A stretch of 64,000 bases of DNA from Dallia pectoralis (taxonomy: Eukaryota > Chordata > Actinopteri > Esociformes > Umbridae): the NCBI GenBank assembly GCA_029465975.1, contig CM055740.1, positions 3,325,383 to 3,389,382 on the forward strand. Reading direction: 5' to 3'. A model generated the notes under the pieces. That model did no database searches. It had not been told where the DNA came from and saw only the letters and a program-made list of their open reading frames with translations. Shown here one piece after another: positions 25,084 to 38,264 of this stretch; the first letter of the stretch is position 1; every line of letters begins with the position of its first letter. Both the position numbers and the translations under genes were made by a program.

Positions 25084-25570
25084 AGTCCACATGACCAACT
25101 CCCACACTCACCTCTAGAAGTAGGACCTATATTTCTGGAGAACAGCTGCACCAGTCCACATGACCAACTCCCACACTCACCTCTAGAAGTAGGACCTATA
25201 TTTCTGGAGAACAGCTGCACCAGTCCACATGACCAACTCCCACACTCACCTCTAGAAGTAGGACCTATATTTCTGGAGAACAGCTGCACCAGTCCACATG
25301 ACCAACTCCCACACTCACCTCTAGAAGTAGGACCTATATTTCTGGAGAACAGCTGCACCAGTCCACGTGACCAACTCCCACACTCACCTCTAGAAGTAGG
25401 ACCAATATTTCTGGAGAACAGCTGCACCAGTCCACATGACCAACTCCCACACTCACCTCTAGAAGTAGGACCTATATTTCTGGTGAACAGCTGCACCAGT
25501 CCACATGACCAACTCCCACACTCACCTCTAGAAGTATGACCTATATTTCTAGAGAACAGATAACAGCTGC
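25084..25570. repeat. 69-bp minisatellite, 7 copies
   Basis: Near-identical 69-bp units (23 codons) keep frames open on both strands. Each unit contains CACTCACCTCTAGAAGTAGG, giving on the minus strand TAGAG|GTGAGTG, a consensus splice donor. Confidence 0.97.
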
Positions 25571-25682
25571 ACCAGCACACAGGGGTTTATGGCTGAACCA
25601 TTTGCTAAACCAACTGAGATAACATCATCTATCACCACTTAAACAGATGTTTCAATGTGGTTCTTCCAATTCTTGCCTGCAT

Positions 25683-25760
25683 GCACACGTGCACACGCAC
25701 ACGCGCACACGCAGACACACACACACACACACAGACACACACACACACACCACTATGATG
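25683..25760. repeat. CA-rich compound microsatellite
   Basis: ACACACGCACACGCGCACAC and CAGACACACA runs. Confidence 0.95.
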
Positions 25761-26352
25761 TGCACAAACACTAGGACACAGACAAACACGCGTGTGACCA
25801 CACACACATACATATCACACAGTGCATTGCTCAGCCTGTGTCACAATGCGTGTTCCATGGTTTTATTGACGAGCAGCAGGTGAGGATGACTCCCAGTAAC
25901 GAGGCAAAAAGGGACAAAGAGAAAGAAAAAAGGAGAAAGGGAGAGAGGAGGAGTGTTGTCTACAGTCTTTAGATGAAGTCAAAGTCGTTTATTGACAAAA
26001 AGCACCGGATATCATGGCGTCATTCTGAACAAGGAAATTGTTATAAGAAGACCTGCAACATCTATGGCGCTATGAAGACATATACCGCATATATGAAGTG
26101 TAAACCAAACAAATCTCACAGCCATTGTTATTAGAAAGCAATTGAAGCAATACAAATACCTTCCAATAAATTGTAACTATTTGAACAGCCATTAAACCTG
26201 ATTGAAAAAATGTGGCATCAAATGCGCTATGAAAGTTATACTGGATTCATAAGGCATTTCTCAGACACACTTGGGAGTGAACATCGAACATCCAGTAATG
26301 AAATCTGATATTACAAACTGAGTACAAGTCATAGGAGAAAAACAACCAGGGC
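25761..26352. other. No gene seen
   Basis: Short purine-rich patch at 25915-25955; otherwise AT-rich and unremarkable. Confidence 0.6.
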
Positions 26353-29018
26353 CATCTTCTACCCTAGACTTGCTCCAACATCTTCTACACTAGACTTGCT
26401 CCAACATCTTCTACCCTAGACTTGCTCTAACATCTTCTACACTAGACTTGCTCTAACATCTTCTACACTAGACTTGCTCTAACATCTTCTACACTAGACT
26501 TGCTCCAACATCTTCTACCCTAGACTTGCTCTAACATCTTCTACACTAGACTTGACCCTAGACTTGCTCTTAACATCTTCTACCCTAGACTTGCTCTAAC
26601 ATCTTTACCCTACTAACCTAGACTTGCTCCAACATCTTCTACCCTAGACTTGCTCTAACAACACCCTAGACTCTAACATCTTCTACCCTAGACTTGCTCC
26701 AACATCTTCTACCCTAGACTTGCTCTAACCCTACCCTAGACTTGCTCTAACATCTTCTACCCTAGACTTGCTCTAACATCTTCTACCCTAGACTTGCTCT
26801 AACATCTTCTACACTAGACTTGCTCCAACATCTTCTACCCTAGACTTGCTCTAACATCTTCTACCCTAGACTTGCTCTAACATCTTCTACCCTAGACTTG
26901 CTCTAACATCTTCTACACTAGACTTGCTCTAACATCTTCTACACTAGACTTGCTCTAACATCTTCTACACTAGACTTGCTCTAACATCTTCTACACTAGA
27001 CTTGCTCTAACATCTTCTACCCTAGACTTGCTCTAACATCTTCTACCCTAGACTTGCTAGACTTGCTCTAACATCTTCTACCCTAGACTTGCTCTAACAT
27101 CTTCTACCCTAGACTTGCTCCAACATCTTCTACCCTAGACTTGCTCTAACATCTTCTACCCTAGACTTGCTCTAACATCTTCTACCCTAGACTTGCTCTA
27201 ACATCTTCTACCCTAGACTTGCTCTAACATCTTCTACCCTAGACTTGCTCTAACATCTTCTACCCTAGACTTGCTCTAACATCTTCTACCCTAGACTTGC
27301 TCTAACATCTTCTACCCTAGACTTGCTCTAACATCTTCTACACTAGACTTGCTCCAACATCTTCTACCCTAGACTTGCTCTAACATCTTCTACCCTAGAC
27401 TTGCTCTAACATCTTCTACCCTAGACTTGCTCTAACATCTTCTACACTAGACTTGCTCTAACATCTTCTACACTAGACTTGCTCTAACATCTTCTTGCTC
27501 TAACATCTTCTACCTAGACTTGCTCTAACATCTTCTACACTAGACTTGCTCTAACATCTTCTACCCTAGACTTGCTCTAAACATCTTCTACACTAGACTT
27601 GCTCTAACATCTTCTACCCTAGACTTGCTCCAACATCTTCTACCCTAGACTTGCTCTAACATCTTCTACCCTAGACTTGCTTCTAACATCTTCTACCCTA
27701 GACTTGCTCTAACACCCTAGACTTGCTCTAACATCTTCTACCCTAGACTTGCTCTAACATCTTCTACCCTAGACTTGCTCTAACATCTTCTACCCTAGAC
27801 TTGCTCTAACATCTTTCTAGACTTGCTCTAACATCTTCTACCCTAGACTTGCTCTAACATCTTCTACCCTAGACTTGCTCTAACATCTTCTACCCTAGAC
27901 TTGCTCTAACATCTTCTACACTAGACTTGCTCCAACATCTTCTACCCTAGACTTGCTCTAACATCTTCTACCCTAGACTTGCTCTAACATCTTCTACCCT
28001 AGACTTGCTCTAACATCTTCTACACTAGACTTGCTCTAACATCTTCTACCCTAGACTTGCTCTAACATCTTCTACCCTAGACTTGCTCTAACATCTTCTA
28101 CCCTAGAACATCTTCTATCTTCTACACTAGACTTGCTCTAACATCTTCTACACTAGACTTGCTCTAACATCTTCTACACTAGACTTGCTCTAACATCTTC
28201 TACACTAGACTTGCTCTAACATCTTCTACCTAGACTTGCTCTAACATCTTCTCTACACTAACATCTTCTTAGACTTCCAACATCTTCTACCCTAGACTTG
28301 CTCTAACATCTTCTACACTAGACTTGCTCTAACATCTTCTACCCTAGACTTGCTCTAACATCTTCTACCCTAGACTTGCTCTAACATCTTCTACCCTAGA
28401 CTTGCTCTAACATCTTCTACACTAGACTTGCTCTAAAATCTTCTACACTAGACTTGCTCTAACATCTTCTACACTAGACTTGCTCCAACATCTTCTACCC
28501 TAGACTTGCTCTAACATCTTCTACCCTAGACTTGCTCTAACATCTTCTACACTAGACTTGCTCCAACATCTTCTACCCTAGACTTGCTCTAACATCTTCT
28601 ACACTAGACTTGCTTTAACATCTTCTACCCTAGACTTGCTCTAACATCTTCTACACTAGACTTGCTTTAACATCTTCTACCCTAGACTTGCTCTAACATC
28701 TTCTAGACTTGCTCTAACATCTTCTAGACTTGCTCTAACATCTTCTACCCTAGACTTGCTCTAACATCTTCTACCCTAGACTTGCTCTAACATCTTCTAC
28801 ACTAGACTTGCTTTAACATCTTCTACCCTAGACTTGCTCTAACATTTTCTAGACTTGCTCTAACATCTTCTAGACTTGCTCTAACATCTTCTACCCTAGA
28901 CTTGCTCTAACATCTTCTACCCTAGACCTGCTCTAACATCTTCTACCCTAGACTTGCTCTGACATCTTCTAGAGTTGCTCTAACATCTTCTAGACTTGCT
29001 CTAACATCTTCTACCCTA
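26353..29018. repeat. 26-bp minisatellite, about 100 copies (2.67 kb), the largest array
   Basis: Core CCCTAGACTTGCTCTAACAT followed by CTTCTA. Variants are CCCTAGA or CACTAGA and CTCTAAC, CTCCAAC or CTTTAAC. Rearranged junctions with part-units are frequent (for example 26545-26680, 28100-28290, 28700-28990), suggesting repeated slippage or unequal exchange. No frame stays open. Confidence 0.98.
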
Positions 29019-29770
29019 AAGTTTTAGATATTTTTGTTAAGACAGCGGATATTAGAGAAGCTGTACCCCGACAGATAACTGGCTTGAGGGCACTTGTATC
29101 AGTTTCAGACTTTGCTTAAAAGAGCTGATGTCACTAAAGCTATAGCCTGCGTCAGTGTGTTGGCAGACGAACAAATCGCTTCTCATTGTCAAGGACCTGT
29201 CCTACAGTCACTGCTTCCTCTGTTGCTGTTTCAAATACTTTACTACCAGACAATTAGATTGGCAGTATAACTGGTTCTTACAAAAATATATGCAGAAATA
29301 AAACAGACGGGACAAAAGATACATAAAAAACAGACTAATGCTATGAGCATCAGTCAGTAAGCCCAGGAAAAGGCAGCCGAGAATGCAAAACATACACATC
29401 CAGTCTCTAAGAGTTCAAGACCCAAACCACACACAACCAGTCTCTCTGAGGTCCAGACAAAAACCAGTGACAACCAGTCTCTCAGAGGTCCGGACACAAA
29501 ACCATCCAGTCACTTTTAAATGGGCAGGAGTCCTAAAGGTCAACCGTATCTGTACGTCTGACCCCAGGCTGACCTCTCATCTTCCATTTATCCGTCCATC
29601 GTTGCTAGCAACGCTCCATCGGCACGTAGCTCTCTTCTCCCCATTTTCTGAAGCAAAGTGTCTCCGGCTGTGAGAACTGATATTCACACACGCAGTGAGT
29701 TCCTGTTTCCACCGGCACCAAGGAAACCACAAAGTGAGCACTCAGGGCGAAGAACCGTTCAGCTAGACGG
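29019..29770. other. No gene seen
   Basis: 29395-29510 has imperfect repeats of ACAACCAGTCTCTC; the rest is unremarkable. Confidence 0.55.
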
Positions 29771-29774
29771 GTCA

Positions 29775-30828
29775 CGCCCATCACTACATTTCATCACTCA
29801 CATCACATCAATTACATCCCATCTCATCACTCATATCACATCACGCATATCACATCACTCATATCCCATCACTCACATCCCATCACTCACATCCCATCAC
29901 TCACATCCCATCACTCACATCCCATCACTCACATCACTCATATCCCATCACTCACATCCCATCACTCACATCCCATCACTACATCACTCACATCCCATCA
30001 CTCACATCCCATCACTCACATCCCATCACTCACATCCCATCACTCACATCCCATCACTCACATCCCATCACTCACATCCCATCACTCACATCCCATCACT
30101 CACATCCCATCACTCACATCCCATCACTCACATCCCATCACTACATCACTCACATCCCATCACTCACATCCCATCACTACATCACTCACATCCCATCACT
30201 CACATCCCATCACTCACATCCCATCACTACATCACTCACATCCCATCACTCACATCCCATCACTCACATCCCATCACTCACATCCCATCACTCACATCCC
30301 ATCACTCACATCCCATCACTCACATCCCATCACTCACATCCCATCACTCACATCCCATCACTCACATCCCATCACTCACATCCCATCACTCACATCCCAT
30401 CACTCACATCCCATCACTACATCACTCACATCCCATCACTCACATCCCATCACTCACATCCCATCACTCACATCCCATCACATCACTCACATCCCATCAC
30501 TCACATCCCATCACTCACATCCCATCACTCACATCCCATCACATCACTCACATCCCATCACTCACATCCCATCACTCACATCCCATCACTCACATCCCAT
30601 CACTCACATCCCATCACTCACATCCCATCACTCACATCCCATCACTACATCACTCACATCCCATCACTCACATCCCATCACTCACATCCCATCACTCACA
30701 TCCCATCACTACATCACTCACATCCCATCACTCACATCCCATCACTCACATCCCATCACTCACATCCCATCACTACATCACATCACTCACATCACATCAC
30801 TCACATCCCATCACTCACATCCCATCGC
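29775..30828. repeat. 14-bp minisatellite, about 70 copies
   Basis: Unit CATCCCATCACTCA with occasional short variants (CACTACATCACTCA). It gives a 400-codon Ser-His-Pro-Ile-Thr frame that is an artefact. Confidence 0.97.
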
Positions 30829-32811
30829 TGGATAATACTGTGTATTCTGTAAATATACTGTAAATATACTGTAGAGGTTATATTTATCATAAGTTCATAC
30901 TTCAATCCACAACCAGAAGAAGAAAAAAACGACCACACTTTGGAAATAATGTCTCATTACTATTAGAAAAAGACATGTAAAATATTTAAGATATGAGTCA
31001 TAAAACTGCCCCTGAAAGCTTTGGATTGACATTTGCAAAGGGCATTCTTGTTTTGAACAGACACAGAGGCTCAAATATCCACACGTCGGTCAGTTCAATG
31101 GGAATCATGCCAATGATTTGTTGATAGCTTTGTGGCTAACCCCGGCACAAGGCATATGCATTAACACAGCCCATAAACCCGAGTCATTATGCGTTATCTC
31201 ATCAGTTTATGAAGCACTCATAATGCATTATGTATGTGGAACACATAATACGAGTTATCAAGGTATCGGGCCAGATGTTTTATGCTGTGTGAATAAAACA
31301 GGTGTCCAGGGACCTGAGGTCTGTCAACAGCCGGTAAAAAGACCAATGTCCCCACTTTGATCTTCCCTGTGTCAGCTACATCTCTCAACCGGGGGTGGGG
31401 GGTATGAATCATGAATGTTTCACACGCTGTCTGATTCAAGATGTGACCAGGGAGTGTTTCAGTCCCGCTTTACTGTTTTCTCAGGCTACCAGGCTGAAGC
31501 GGTGAGCCTGGTTAAACCCCTGCTGTGAGGTGCCAGTGTGTTCCGTGTCAGTACTGGTCTGGTACCACTGGTACCATTATCCGGGGGCGCGGCTGCCATG
31601 TGTGGTCGGCTTGTGTGTCGACCAATGTGTTTATCAGGCAGTGGAAATGCCCAACAGAAAGGTCTCAGAGCATCAGATCTAGCTAACGCTCTCTGCTTCA
31701 GCCGAACCAGGCTATAACTGTTAACTGTTTAGCCTGTTACTGTGTGAGCGTGTGCCATCATTTAGTCTCCTCACCAGTCACTGGTGAAACAAACACTATC
31801 GACCACCAGGTGTTTTTCTTTGAGTTAATGCCATCCAAATGGTTGGCAAGACGACACAACCAGTCTGGTACCCAGGCTAAACTAAACTGCCCAGAGAACA
31901 TCAGTAAAGAGCTCGTCTGCCTTTGTGTTGATAATTTCCTCCTTCAGAATGAATGAATGAATAATATTGTACAATCTTCTTCGTACAGACCTCTTAACGG
32001 TCAGATGAAGGCAGCCTGGGAAAAGAGGAAATTAAATTACATTTCATATCACCCGAATGAAAGGAGCCGTTTTCTCCACCAAAGAACTCAGATTAAGAAA
32101 CCGCTGTTTGTTCTCATTAAGCAAGAGCTTTATGTGACAGGGAGTTGCTCAAATCAGACAGCCTCTAGTCCAAAGAAATATCTTCAAAGACAGAGGATGG
32201 TTTGAGAAGTGAGTTTTTTTTCCTGGATCGAGGATTGTGACACTTGGATTTAACACCTGTCGTCCCATGCGTTTTCAGTTTGGACTGCAGAGCAAATCAA
32301 CCGGAAGGAGAATTTGAACATCCAATTAGACTACATTACAAACTCTCAGAAGAGAAAGCTGATATGCAAATCAAGCGTACTTTTTCTGAAAGATCTACCT
32401 CAGGAGTTCTATATCAAAGTAAATAATTTAATCTCAACTAGTCCAACATCGAATCAAACAGACACAACCTTTCCACTTATGTAGCAAACCCACGTATTTC
32501 TAAGCTACCGGCCTAAAGTGACCTCCCCGAAATTAAAATAACCTTTGAATGATAGATTTTTTTTTTTTCATGGTTTTGGTGGTTAGTTAAGCATGAAAAA
32601 GTGAAACCACTGGAGAACTTGAGCACATTACGTCATTCTCATACGTCTGTATTTCGGTTAACGTCGCAGGCGTAAAATAAATGCCTGAACTGGCAGAACA
32701 AAACAATCCAGTTTGCCAGATTCCTCCCTGATAGCTTTATGTGTTCTGAACATCTAACCGTGCCAGTTCCTGCCTACTTGAGGCTGAAAGGGACTTAGAA
32801 ATGATTAACTC
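30829..32811. other. No gene seen
   Basis: AT-rich unique sequence. The frames at 31118-31439 and 31744-32426 have no family match or splice support. Confidence 0.55.
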
Positions 32812-32934
32812 TGTGTGTGTGTGTGTGCGTGTGTATGTGTGTGTGTGTGTATGCGCGTGTGTGTGTGTGTATGTGCGCGTGTGTGTGTATGTGTGTGTGT
32901 GTGTGTATGTGTGTGTGTGTGTATGCGCGTGTGT

Positions 32935-32970
<36 letters not shown>

Positions 32971-32976
32971 TCGCGC

Positions 32977-33008
<32 letters not shown>

Positions 33009-33019
33009 ATGTGTGTGTG
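32812..33019. repeat. GT-rich compound microsatellite
   Basis: GTGTGTATGTGTGTG with TATGCGCGTGTG interruptions, about 205 bp, opening frames in several phases. Confidence 0.97.
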
Positions 33020-33511
33020 CTGCTGACACTGATCTGGGAAAACAACTCAATTCAACTGACTCACATCCGTTTCTGCTCCCGTTCAGTCCAAAGGTTATAT
33101 TCTGGGTTGGCATGTAAGTCCGGTTCCACAAACACCTTGGTTAGTGGAGTACGAGTTTATCAAAGTGAAATGGAAATGTTTTCTTTATTGCTGTCGTGGT
33201 CGGCAGGTTGGCATGACAACACAAATAGACTGACATATAAGCCAGCCATGGAAATCCTTTTAAACCAACATAAGACCCTACTTTACATGGGTCTGGCCAA
33301 GCCGAGAGAACAGCACTGACAGATGCTGGCAGTAATACCGGCTTGACAATGCAGTGTCACATTGGTCATCTCTGAGTTACAGGGCTTACTGAAGGAGCTG
33401 GTTGTTTCACAGCTCATGTCAGATAAACCCACCTAACACTCCTCCAATTGGTCAATCAGTCTAATAACAAATGCAGCTGCCCCAGTGAGTTTAGGTTGCC
33501 CCTTACAGCTC
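33020..33511. other. No gene seen
   Basis: Unremarkable sequence between two repeat arrays. Confidence 0.6.
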
Positions 33512-33890
33512 CACCCCTCACCACTCCACCCCTCACAGCTCCACCCTTCACAGCTCCACCCCTCAAAGCTCCACCCCTAACAGCTCCAGCCCTCACAGCT
33601 CCACCCCTCAAAGCTCCACCCCTCACAGCTCCACCCTCACCACTCCACCCCTCACAGCTCCACCCCTTACAGCTCCACCCCTCAAAGCTCCACCCCTCAA
33701 AGCTCCACCCCTCACAGCTCCACCCCTAACAGCTCCACTCCTCACAGCTCCACCCCTCAAAGCTCCACCCCTCACAGCTCCACCCTCACCACTCCACCCC
33801 TCACAGCTCCACCCCTTACAGCTCCACCCCTCACAGCTCCACCCCCTTAAAGATCCACCTTCACAGCCCCACCCTCACCACTCCACCCTC
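33512..33890. repeat. 15-bp minisatellite, about 25 copies
   Basis: Unit CTCACAGCTCCACCC with variants (AAAGCT, TTACAG). It decays rightwards into CT/CCA-rich sequence to about 33990. Confidence 0.95.
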
Positions 33891-34419
33891 ACCGCTCCCC
33901 CCTCATCTCTCACCCTTCCACCACACCACCCCTATACCTCCATCGCTCCACCCCTCAATCCTCCATCCTCTCAGTCTCTGCTCACTCTTCACCACAGGGA
34001 GCCGTACATGCCAGTAGGATTGTTAAACTATGTTTCAGTGCAAAGATGAGCATATTGTAAAAATTATGACTGGGATTTATTAGTTTTTATGTAAATAATC
34101 CTGAAACAACCAGTTTCCTACTAAAGATTGTATTTATTATTTAGTAATAGAATTAGAATAAAGTTACCCTCCAGCAAACAGACTGGAGACTATAATAAAT
34201 AATGAGCTGTAGCAACAAAAACCCTCAGTTTACCAGATTTACTAATAAGGAATTACATATTTTTTATTTTCCTAAAGTGGGATTAACAGTCCCTGTCGTC
34301 ATAAATAATTAAGGAGTCTCTGTTCTCATGAACAGGGAAGAAGTCAGGAAGAAACCCAAAGAATCGCTCTGTGTTATAGGTAAATAATTTAAAACACTGT
34401 GGACAAGGCTGGATGGCTT

Positions 34420-34530
34420 GGAGGCTTCAACATGGTTCCCTATTCCTAATTAGTGCCCTACATTTGAACCCTGAGCTCTTATGTAACGCACTAATTTGGG
34501 CAAAGCCTGACATTTGGGACTCAGTAGTTC
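34420..34530. mobile_element. Short dispersed repeat of the 'tagtgcactac' type, copy 2
   Basis: TTCCCTATTCCTAATTAGTG and GACATTTGGGACTC correspond to the same family as 4530-4660. The flanks 33991-34419 and 34531-34890 show nothing. Confidence 0.5.
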
Positions 34531-34890
34531 CGCATGGGATCCTGCATGAATTCTGTCGTGTAATGTTCAATGGAGCCAGATCCAGAAGAAGCATTTTAAT
34601 AACAAATGCTGTTTCTGGATCAGTTTGGTGGTATCCTCACATGCCTGGTGTTCATCTTAACAACTGTTCACACCATTAAAATAGACCATATTTATTACAG
34701 ACAAATCACAACAAAAAGTCCTGAAAGTAACTTTTCCACCAAACTTAATCTTTCATCCTGTCAGGCAAAAAATACAATTCTGCCAGGTTCCTGTTTCATT
34801 CTCGAAATGACAGGAAGCCTCTAACATAACTCTTTTAGGCATATACCCCATCTATATTTACTTGTTTATTTTCAGATGTTTGTGCTTTCT

Positions 34891-35549
34891 GCAGTCCATA
34901 GGTATTTGGACTTTTTTTCGTCTCTGTACTTTTTGGTTTTCCAGTGATACAAATAGAGTTATGGGGAAGTGGTGCAGTCTGTCACTTTATAATTGAGGGT
35001 ATTTCCGTCCATGTTGTATTGATCATTTGGAAATAACAGATTTACCCGAATGTAAGAAACCAAAGGTGTTTGGACAACTGTCTGCACATCTGTCCAGGCG
35101 TGTTTGTATACCTTATTAGTGAGGCACAAGATACCTGTTAATGTCTACTCTTGATGCTAGGCTTTGTATTTGAAGTTGGTTGCTGATGTCTGACAACATA
35201 AAGACCACAAACGTTTCAAGTCAAGCTGGTGGTTAAGATGTAGCCCCATTAGTATAAATATATATTAGAGTAACAAACATTACGTTAGGAACTATATATT
35301 AGGAGATTATCTGACATGTCTAAAATGCTCTGCAGAAGATCGACCATGAAGTGACAGCCACACCCATGCACAGGAACTACACCAGCTCAACTACAGAAGC
35401 TGGACTATAAAATGCCAAAACACTAATTAGCCTCAAAAACAGGATGAGCTGGGCAAAGTCAACAAAAAGTTGTTGTAGTCAAACCTTAACATGTACCAAC
35501 GGAAAGCAAGTGTGAATCTCATGTCACCGTCCAAATACTTATGAACTGC
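34891..35549. mobile_element. 659-bp non-autonomous DNA transposon-like element with terminal inverted repeats
   Basis: The ends are 21-bp inverted repeats, 34891-34911 and 35529-35549, matching at 19 of 21 positions (core GTATTTGGAC). The left interior (about 34910-35095) resembles a widespread salmonid-type element with 'ttgagggtattttcatccat' and 'tttggacaa'. There is no transposase frame. A clear target-site duplication is not evident. Confidence 0.65.
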
Positions 35550-35989
35550 TCTTTGTATGTATCTTTTCTACTGCTGTTGGTCTCCTCGTATTTTCTTCTT
35601 AACAAAACAACATCAATACGTCTGTTTCCCTTTCTCTAACACCACCCAATCATCCCTTACCCAGACAGTCATGTTTCTATATCATTTCCTCACTACTCTC
35701 TCTTCTACCACCACATAACACTGTGAGCACAACAGCTGCCCTGAGTCATAGCACCAGAAGAAACGTGTGAGATGCTGCTAACCAATTTGTCTCCTTTCGC
35801 GGCCCGACCCAATCCTGGGCGTTAACTTGTGGAACCCGGCGTCGCTACACAAGTCAACAACCTCCTTGACAACAGCGCAAATGTTTTGGCTGTACAACAG
35901 CTACCAATGAGATAGACCCCACCAGAGCATTTCATGGTGAACTCACAGTAGCATATTTTGTCCATGTTAGTCTAAATATTTGTCCTTCG

Positions 35990-36480
35990 CATCCCTCATC
36001 TCATCCCTGTCCACATACACTGACCCGTATTTACTTAATTGAGTCACTTCCCTCAAGAAACAAAGATGTGATGTCAACCATTACAGACCTGTATTCTCTT
36101 TCCTTTCCAAAATGCCTAGCCAGTCAGCTTCAGAACGAATCACTCAATAGAGATGGCTTTCCTCTGTTTCACAGCTCTCACAGCCCAAGCTGACTCTCTT
36201 TTCTCATCCTTCTTGACCTCTCTGCTGTCTTTGACACTATAAGAGTCTTCCTCTCCAGCTTCTCTGGGTTGGGTGTCTCAGGCACTGCACACTGTTGAAT
36301 TGGATCCCAACCGACAAGGCACTCCCACCAGATGATAAAGTTCTCACTACCGGTGTCCCCCAGGGATTGGTTCTAGGTCCTCTCCTCTCTAAAACCCACA
36401 TGGCTCTGTCATATCCTCCAACGGTCTGTTCCAGTTGACCATGAACTTCTTTTCTCTTTTCCCCTGTCCTATCTGATTCC
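35990..36480 (+). pseudogene. Decayed non-LTR retrotransposon reverse transcriptase fragment
   Basis: The plus strand encodes HYRPV (near 36080), LLDLSAVFDT (about 36209-36238, the block A aspartate region) and TGVPQGLVLGPLLS (about 36349-36390), separated by stops and frameshifts. These blocks are typical of L2/CR1/Jockey-type LINEs. The downstream YADD box is not seen; the sequence is truncated or rearranged there. Confidence 0.7.
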
Positions 36481-36737
36481 TCTCCATCACAACTGACAGC
36501 TCCCTGAGGTGCCCCAGAGTGCAATAAACCTTTGTCTGGCAACACTCGTTTTCCGCAAGAATCAAGACATAGAAAGTATGACCTTAATTTCTACCAGAGT
36601 GGTCCTGCAGGCGCTTCATGTCACGTCTGGACAATCACAACTCACGGACGGCCGGGCCCCCTGCTTGTGTCGCTCACACCCCTTCGTCACCCCTTCGCCA
36701 TTGTCTCCAGGCAACGCTTAAGTCTTGAATCCTTACC

Positions 36738-36900
36738 AGAGCTCTTCATTATTTTCTGGTGTCTTGGATGTCCCACATCTACAGGAGTGACGCTCCTCCT
36801 AATCGTCCAATCAGAGCTCTTCATTATTCACTGGTATCTTTGTTGTCCCACATCTACAGGAGTGATGCTCCCCCATAATCGTCCAATCAGAGCTCTTAAT
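36738..36900. repeat. ~81-bp tandem duplication, 2 copies
   Basis: Both copies contain AGAGCTCTTCATTATT...TCCCACATCTACAGGAGTGA and AATCGTCCAATC. Confidence 0.85.
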
Positions 36901-37560
36901 TTTCCTGGCAAAGTTTCCGCTTCACCTAAAAACTAGGACAGCAGTGTCCCCTATTCCTCGTTTATAGCATGGAAACCTGCTAATTGTCATTATTGCATCT
37001 GTGTTCCTAATCAGTGTACCTATTCTAATTTATTCTTCTCTGTGTCATGTGTCTTGTAATTGTTTGGATTTTATTCATTTGTACTACAGATCTTCTTATT
37101 CAGCCTGCCTGAACAGGTTAGATAATAACAATATACCACAAGCATCTTGTTGAGACGTCCTGTACAACGTAAGACATTGATTTGTACATACTCTTACTTA
37201 CTGCCTCCTGGCCAGGTTGTTTTGTTGATGCGAACAGAAGGGACACAGTGTACCCAGGAACTGTGTGTGTGTGTGTGTGTTTGCATCAGTGTGTGTGTGT
37301 GTGTGTTTTCCCTGACTGGAAGTCTACATCATCCCAAAATGGATGTTCTCCTCCAGAGCCTGGTAGTGTAAACTCGACCTCCACCCAGAGGATCAAACAA
37401 TAACAATGTCAACCCTCAACCAAGTCCTCCATCTCCCTGTCGTCCACTAAATTAAACTCAACTTGGATGGGAATCATTTGTTTAAGTCGTATCAACACAC
37501 AGGAAATAATTTCGAATAAAAGTTGATTTCACACAACAAATGTTTCGTCCACATGACAAA
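36901..37560. other. No gene; GT runs at 37261-37306
   Basis: AT-rich sequence with a split GT microsatellite. Confidence 0.6.
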
Positions 37561-37563
37561 CAC

Positions 37564-37572
37564 ATACACACA

Positions 37573-37654
<82 letters not shown>

Positions 37655-37655
37655 T
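37564..37655. repeat. (CA)n microsatellite
   Basis: About 85 bp of near-pure CA. Confidence 0.98.
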
Positions 37656-37999
37656 GACACATTTATTGCATCTAACATTGGGAAGAAAACAGAAAAGAAG
37701 AGCCAAGTTATTATCCTTTTCTTTTTATTGTGAACCTCTCCAGAAGACCTTTATGGTGAACATTAAGACATATCCAGTACTCAGAGTGTACAGCTTTATG
37801 TGTGTGTGTGTGTGATCCCGGCTGAAACGAGGGACAAAACCTTATCACGGCAAATGCTACACTCCTGCCTACTGAACCAACCACGATTTAGTTGGGTGTT
37901 GTCAGTATGAATGCCAATGGGTGGATGGATATTCTGAATCTAATGGTGGCTAGTTTATCGAGGGTAAATAAAGAGATATGACGAGCCTGAGATATGGAA

Positions 38000-38135
38000 A
38001 TAGTTGGAGGGAATGAACGGATCAGATATGTAAATGCATTGTGATTTGGATCAGATATGTAAATGCATTGTGATTTGGATCAGATACTGTATATAAATGC
38101 ATTGTGAGTTGGATCAGATACGTAAATGCAAATTG
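38000..38135. repeat. 29-bp repeat, about 4 copies
   Basis: Core GGATCAGATATGTAAATGCA; the third copy carries an insertion (ACTGTATA). Confidence 0.9.
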
Positions 38136-38264
38136 TGTCTTTTAATGAAGAGGAAGAGTGGATGTATGTAAATCTGGAATGTGGTCAGGATGAAGACGCT
38201 GACGCACTAGGAAACCAAACAGCCTGAGGCGGTCGCATTTGACCGGAAAGTATGATCACTTAAC

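Noticed and set aside
25062..25580. CRISPR-like look of regular repeats (also at 39195, 42890 and 55165)
   Set aside because: The units are contiguous, with no unique spacers between short repeats, no cas genes, and a vertebrate context.
29658..30863. 401-codon plus-strand frame of Ser-His-Pro-Ile-Thr repeats
   Set aside because: It is a translation of the 14-bp minisatellite. A 14-bp unit without stops stays open in every frame.
32801..33319. Several overlapping Cys/Val-rich and His/Thr-rich frames
   Set aside because: These are translations of the GT/CA microsatellite. Similar frames at 4679, 37482, 37540, 60021 and 60116 were rejected for the same reason.
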